Shown here piece by piece: positions 5,077-8,430 of a DNA stretch of 8,430 nt. The DNA is from Bacillota bacterium (GTDB lineage: Bacteria > Bacillota > Clostridia > Christensenellales > UBA1242), in the NCBI GenBank assembly GCA_009780625.1, contig WQZR01000045.1, positions 1-8,430 of the forward strand, read 5' to 3'. The notes beneath the pieces are model-generated. The model had not been told where the DNA came from and searched no databases. It was given only the letters and a program-made list of their open reading frames with translations. Position numbers and translations under genes: made by a program. The stretch's first letter is position 1; each line of letters opens with the position of its first letter.

Positions 5077-6102
5077 ATGACTGAAAACGTAAGATTAAAA
5101 GAAAAAGTAACAATACTTGGCTGTGGGCGTTGGGCAACTTTCCACGCATGGTATCAAAATAATATTCTAGGAAACGATGTGGTTATGTGGGGACCAACAT
5201 GGGACCCAATATATCAAAACCTAGAAAGCACAAAAACAAACGAATATTGGGATATGATTGAGCCAAAAGGAATGCCAGAAAGCATTCGTTTAACTGGCAG
5301 CATGACTGAGGCAATACAGCACTCAGACACTGTTTTTGTAATCATTTCTGCTCAGCAAGTTAAAGACCTTGCAAATAAGCACCTTATTGAAAAGCTTAAA
5401 GAATACGGAAGAAACAAAACTTTTGTTATGTGCATGAAGGGAATCGACAGCGAAACAAACGAAACGACAAGCCAGATTCTAAGAAGAAAGCTAGACGAAA
5501 ACAAAATCGGCGGTCACACAATCTGTGCATGGGTTGGACCAGGGCATACACAAGAATTCTTTGAAGGACTTCCAGGAATGATGTCAATCGACGGGGAAGA
5601 CCAAGAAATCGTGAATAAACTTATAAAAAGGTTTAGTAGCGATGTTTGCGTGCTTATGACAGAGAAAGACTTTATTGGTGCAGAACTTGGCGCTTCGGCA
5701 AAAAACGTATATGGAATTGCGGCGGGCATGCTTGATGGACTTAGACTTGTAAACCTGAAAGGTCCGCTTATGGCACGTGCCATAAAAGAGTTGAAGAAAC
5801 TTATTGTTGCAATGGGTGGCAAACCTGCAACATCTTCAAGCATAAGCCACGTTGGAGACTTTGATGCAACGTTCTATTCAAAGAACTCTAACAACAGAAG
5901 ATATGGCGAACAGTTTGTAACGGGTGAGTTGAAAGAGGGACACAAACTTGCTGAAGGTGTTGAAACAACAAAAGCAATGATGGCGCTATCAAAAAAGCAT
6001 GACATCAAAATGCCAATCGTGACAGCAGTGCATGGAATTCTGTTTGAAGAAAAAGATGCAAGAAAGACATTGACAGATGGAATTAGAGGAATGACATTTT
6101 AA
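5077..6102 (+). CDS. gpsA: Glycerol-3-phosphate dehydrogenase (NAD(P)+), divergent
   Basis: The enzyme reduces dihydroxyacetone phosphate to sn-glycerol 3-phosphate, the backbone precursor for membrane phospholipids, in the cytosol. The 341-aa length is normal for GpsA (about 335-340). The N-terminal Rossmann loop reads VTILGCGRWATFHA (11-24), keeping GxGxxA but not the common GxGSWGTA. The conserved MKG lysine is K121, GPGHTQEFFEGLP (154-166) stands for the usual GPSFAEEV motif, and the C-terminal domain has ELGASAKNVYGIAAG with K209, then HVGDFDAT with D262 and SNNRRYGE (271-278). The assignment is firm, but several signature positions differ from Bacillus or E. coli GpsA. The start is set by the promoter 6 nt upstream and a good Rossmann N-terminus. 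A terminator overlaps the stop. Confidence 0.88.
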   Translation: MTENVRLKEKVTILGCGRWATFHAWYQNNILGNDVVMWGPTWDPIYQNLESTKTNEYWDMIEPKGMPESIRLTGSMTEAIQHSDTVFVIISAQQVKDLANKHLIEKLKEYGRNKTFVMCMKGIDSETNETTSQILRRKLDENKIGGHTICAWVGPGHTQEFFEGLPGMMSIDGEDQEIVNKLIKRFSSDVCVLMTEKDFIGAELGASAKNVYGIAAGMLDGLRLVNLKGPLMARAIKELKKLIVAMGGKPATSSSISHVGDFDATFYSKNSNNRRYGEQFVTGELKEGHKLAEGVETTKAMMALSKKHDIKMPIVTAVHGILFEEKDARKTLTDGIRGMTF

Positions 6103-6125
6103 AAAACGCGTAATGCGTTTTTTTT
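6101..6125. terminator. Bidirectional intrinsic terminator between gpsA and the minus-strand gene
   Basis: AAAAAACGC (6101-6109) pairs with GCGTTTTTT (6115-6123) around GTAAT, and the plus strand ends in T8 (6118-6125). On the minus strand the same hairpin is followed by a T6 run. It overlaps the gpsA stop codon and lies just beyond the stop of the convergent gene, so it should end both transcripts. The GC part of the stem is only 3 bp, so efficiency is uncertain. Confidence 0.75.
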
Positions 6126-6126
6126 G

Positions 6127-7140
6127 TTATTTCTTTTTAACTGGCTTCTTTTCTTTGGCAGGTTTGGTTTTAACTGGTTTTGAAACTTTTGCCGGCTTTG
6201 TTTGTTTTGGTGTTTGTTTTGCAGGGGCTTTTACAATTCCCATATTTGTTGCTTTCTTAGCTTCTTTTTTTGCTGGCTTGTTTTTTATTTGTGTGATACT
6301 TCTTTCAATATTTCTTCTTCTGTTTTTTCTTCTGCGATACATTGCAACCAAAAACCCAGGGACAATAAACTCTTGGTTTCTGCTTCTGATGATTCCATCT
6401 TGAATACTTCTAAGCAAAACTTCGCCAGTCATTCTGCATTCTGGGTCTGCTTTAATTTTATCCATGTCCGCCATTGCGCGTTGGTGAGAAGCAATTTGGC
6501 TGTTTAGAAGTTGCCAAGAAGTGATAATCAGAACAATCATAGAAATTGATGGAAGGAAAATGTTCGTAAGAGTTCCAAGGAAAGCGTCGTTGAAAGTTAG
6601 ACTCACGCCCATAATCAAACCAAAAAATATAAAATACATGCCTATATAGAAAATCTTAACATAATTTAAAAGGTCGAACTGATTTGAGAAAAATCTATAT
6701 TGTCTTAGGAAAACCGCATTGTCAACCTTCGAAGCGTTTTCATCTGCAAAGTGACCGTTTAGGAGTTTGTTCTTTTTGTCTTTAATTCTCCAAGAATATC
6801 TTTCCACAACACAATCATTAACTCTGCCCGTCACAAACGAGTTTGAAGAAAGTCCAAAAACATATGTGTCGTATTGCTCCAAGATTGCTGCTCTGTCTGA
6901 TTTATATTTTTTGATTTGAATCATAAAGAAACATTGCATAACCAAAATAATTCCTGAAGCAAGAATAATCATCGAGTGGTCTGGAATGAATAAATAATAT
7001 CTATTAAAAATACCAATAACGCAGATTCCGATGGCAATCAGTAAGTTTAGATACATTGCAATTTTTTCTTTTTTATGGCAATAAACACTTGCTTTAAGAT
7101 AGGCCATTGCTTTTGGGTCGTTCTGTCTTTTGTACATCAT
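6127..7140 (-). CDS. S-4TM-like putative pore-forming effector with basic C-terminal tail
   Basis: The 337-aa membrane protein has four predicted helices at about residues 28-46, 57-76, 161-183 and 187-211. Its framework resembles the S-4TM (SMODS-associating 4TM effector) family: an N-terminal KRQNDPKAMAYLKA block (4-17), a cytoplasmic stretch with EQYDTYVFGL (88-97) after the second helix, and LLRSIQDGIIRSR (242-254) after the fourth. In that family the protein is thought to permeabilise the membrane, sometimes controlled by a CD-NTase. No such partner lies in this window, so the role here is open. Residues from about 267 on are strongly basic, and 287-337 is a Lys/Pro/Ala tail with repeated PAK and KPVK units. 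No SD is seen; ATG at 7140 or 7137 could start. The family call is from recalled motif pattern, not a search. Confidence 0.6.
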   Translation of the reverse strand: MMYKRQNDPKAMAYLKASVYCHKKEKIAMYLNLLIAIGICVIGIFNRYYLFIPDHSMIILASGIILVMQCFFMIQIKKYKSDRAAILEQYDTYVFGLSSNSFVTGRVNDCVVERYSWRIKDKKNKLLNGHFADENASKVDNAVFLRQYRFFSNQFDLLNYVKIFYIGMYFIFFGLIMGVSLTFNDAFLGTLTNIFLPSISMIVLIITSWQLLNSQIASHQRAMADMDKIKADPECRMTGEVLLRSIQDGIIRSRNQEFIVPGFLVAMYRRRKNRRRNIERSITQIKNKPAKKEAKKATNMGIVKAPAKQTPKQTKPAKVSKPVKTKPAKEKKPVKKK

Positions 7141-7145
7141 AATAG

Positions 7146-7156
7146 TTCATATCATA
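7146..7156 (-). promoter_or_regulatory. Putative -10 region of the S-4TM-like gene
   Basis: On the minus strand, TGATATGAT gives an extended -10 with TATGAT (7156-7151, 5/6 match) ending 10 nt before ATG 7140. An overlapping TGATATGAA ends 5 nt before it. Either would give a very short leader or none, in line with the other SD-less genes here. No convincing -35 is visible. Confidence 0.45.
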
Positions 7157-7236
7157 TCACACCAAACAGAACGCACAAAACAAAAAAACAGAAAATTTTT
7201 TGAGGCTATTCATTATTAGACTTTTCCAATTTCGGG

Positions 7237-7242
7237 TATAAT
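7237..7242 (+). promoter_or_regulatory. -10 box of the ftsH promoter
   Basis: TATAAT is a perfect consensus hexamer, 31 nt before the ftsH GTG. The -35 is poor; TTATTA (7213-7218) at an 18-bp spacer is the best seen. The expected start site leaves a leader of about 25 nt with a good SD, unlike the near-leaderless genes in the window. It faces away from the promoter of the S-4TM-like gene in a 133-bp divergent intergenic region, where no other signal was found. Confidence 0.6.
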
Positions 7243-7259
7243 AGTGAGTATATATAAGG

Positions 7260-7265
7260 AAGGAG
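7260..7265 (+). promoter_or_regulatory. Shine-Dalgarno of ftsH, supports the GTG start
   Basis: AAGGAG (in AAGGAAGGAG) lies 8 nt before GTG 7274. A closer ATG at 7266 abuts the SD and reads only three codons to TGA, so GTG is the real start. Confidence 0.85.
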
Positions 7266-7273
7266 ATGCCAAA

Positions 7274-8430
7274 GTGAATAACCCAAACAAGAAACCACCA
7301 AACCAACTGCCACAACGTGGAACAGGAAGTGCAAAAAAGCCACCATCTAAAGCGGCGCTGATTAGAAGCCTTATTCTTTCATTAATCGGTCTTGCACTTG
7401 TTATTGGTCTTTTATATTGGTGGAACAACAGAGATACAAGCAACCCAACAAACATATCTGCAGAGCAGTTTAGAGTGATGGTTACAGAAAACAAAATTCA
7501 ACATGTGGAATTCTTCAACAGCCGTGGAAGAATTATTAAAGTTGACAGCGAATACAAACTGACAGACAAAAACAGAATTGAAGAACACGACTACTATATA
7601 ACATATTTTTCTAACGCAGCAATGCTTACTCTTATTGGATACATTGATGCACACAACGCAGAAAAAGAAAGACTTTTGAATTCTTCCAACCCAGACGAAG
7701 TTTTGGCGGGCGAGGCAATGGTTCAAATTAACTGGAGAGATTTTCCACCTCCAAACAATTGGTGGGTTTCATATATTCCACTTTTGATTATCATTCTTAT
7801 CGGTGTGGGAGCAATCTATTTCCTATTCCGCATGATGAACAAACAACAAGGCAGTGCTTTAAACTTTGGAAAGAGCAAGTTTAGACTTGGTGCAAACAAA
7901 AAAGTTATGTTCAACGAAGTTGCTGGTGCAGACGAAGAAAAAGAAGAACTTAGAGAAGCAGTTGAGTTTTTAAAAGCTCCAGACAAATTTACAAAACTTG
8001 GAGCAAGAATTCCAAAAGGCTTCCTGCTTGTTGGTCCTCCAGGAACAGGAAAAACACTTCTTGCTCGTGCAGTTGCGGGCGAGGCAGATGTTCCGTTCTT
8101 CAGCATATCTGGTTCAGACTTTGTTGAGATGTTTGTTGGTGTGGGTGCATCAAGGGTTAGAGACCTTTTCAATCAAGCCAAAAAAGCAGCAAACATTGGA
8201 AAAGGCTGTATTGTGTTTATTGACGAAATCGACGCAGTTGGAAGAAAGCGTGGAGCAGGGTTAGGTGGCGGAAACGACGAGAGAGAACAAACTCTAAACC
8301 AACTTCTTATTGAGATGGATGGGTTTGAAACAAACTCAGGGATTATTGTTATGGCGGCAACAAACCGTGCCGACGTTTTGGACCCAGCACTTTTAAGAGC
8401 TGGAAGGTTTGACAGAAAAGTTCACGTAAA
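7274..8430 (+). CDS. ftsH: ATP-dependent zinc metalloprotease FtsH, 5' part
   Basis: FtsH is a hexameric membrane AAA+ protease that extracts and degrades membrane and regulatory proteins. The 385 residues present include a short basic proline-rich N-terminus (1-27), a first membrane helix (about 28-50), an extracytoplasmic domain (about 51-163), a second helix (about 164-187) and most of the AAA module. That module shows Walker A GPPGTGKT (254-261), pore loop FVEMFVGVGASR (283-294), Walker B IVFIDEID (313-320) and the second region of homology with NRADVLDPALLRAGRFDR (364-381) and its arginine fingers. The HEXXH zinc protease domain lies beyond the window edge; the cut is the window limit, not a mutation. 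The GTG start is set by an AAGGAG 8 nt upstream and a TATAAT promoter. Confidence 0.97.
   Translation, partial: MNNPNKKPPNQLPQRGTGSAKKPPSKAALIRSLILSLIGLALVIGLLYWWNNRDTSNPTNISAEQFRVMVTENKIQHVEFFNSRGRIIKVDSEYKLTDKNRIEEHDYYITYFSNAAMLTLIGYIDAHNAEKERLLNSSNPDEVLAGEAMVQINWRDFPPPNNWWVSYIPLLIIILIGVGAIYFLFRMMNKQQGSALNFGKSKFRLGANKKVMFNEVAGADEEKEELREAVEFLKAPDKFTKLGARIPKGFLLVGPPGTGKTLLARAVAGEADVPFFSISGSDFVEMFVGVGASRVRDLFNQAKKAANIGKGCIVFIDEIDAVGRKRGAGLGGGNDEREQTLNQLLIEMDGFETNSGIIVMAATNRADVLDPALLRAGRFDRKVHV

Noticed and set aside
6113..6403. Plus-strand open frame encoding a Phe/Leu-rich hydrophobic peptide
   Set aside because: It is the antisense of the Lys/Pro/Ala-rich tail of the minus-strand membrane protein; AAA and AAG codons read backwards give Phe and Leu. 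No SD or promoter.
7266..7277. Three-codon upstream frame ATG CCA AAG TGA overlapping the ftsH GTG
   Set aside because: The ATG abuts the Shine-Dalgarno directly, leaving no spacing, so initiation there is unlikely. Probably chance.
7412..7726. Minus-strand open frame opposite the start of ftsH
   Set aside because: It overlaps the well-supported ftsH coding region and shows no recognisable motif, SD or promoter.

Overview
The window is a stretch of bacterial chromosome, probably from an uncultured low-to-moderate GC Bacillota (Clostridia-like). The reasons are A-rich coding strands, the standard code with a working RF2 for TGA, strong AGGAGG-type ribosome binding sites on some genes, and FtsH, GpsA and Nif3-like proteins of Firmicutes type. 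The exact lineage cannot be fixed from the sequence.

Layout, left to right: a short intergenic region holding a palindromic repeat and a promoter (1-104); an RluA-family pseudouridine synthase (105-920); prfB, which needs a programmed +1 frameshift at CTT TGA C (930-2031); prfA (2052-3122); tsaD (3130-4230); a Nif3/DUF34 metal protein (4271-5035); and gpsA (5077-6102). A bidirectional terminator follows at about 6101-6125. A minus-strand gene for a four-helix membrane protein resembling the S-4TM putative pore-forming effectors comes next (6127-7140). Divergent from it is the 5' part of ftsH, cut by the window end (7274-8430).

The first four genes form a translation block. RluA modifies rRNA or tRNA uridines, RF2 and RF1 terminate protein synthesis, and TsaD makes t6A37 on ANN-decoding tRNAs. 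Nif3 and gpsA (phospholipid precursor synthesis) follow on the same strand. ftsH encodes the membrane AAA+ protease. The S-4TM-like gene is the one gene of possible defence type among these housekeeping genes.

Two observations stand out. First, a 27-bp palindromic repeat family (TGTAGGGG plus a variable hairpin ending in ACCC) is present as four close units plus a related intergenic palindrome. Three insertions, one of them a 54-bp double unit, lie inside tsaD. All are in the same reading frame, add 36 codons in total, and fall in segments that look like surface loops. This is comparable to the Rickettsia palindromic elements that insert into protein genes. Second, the ATGs of rluA, gpsA and prfA sit 6-7 nt after an extended -10 box (TGnTAAACT or TGnTATACT) and have no Shine-Dalgarno sequence. 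This predicts leaderless mRNAs alongside conventional SD-led genes (prfB, nif3, ftsH).
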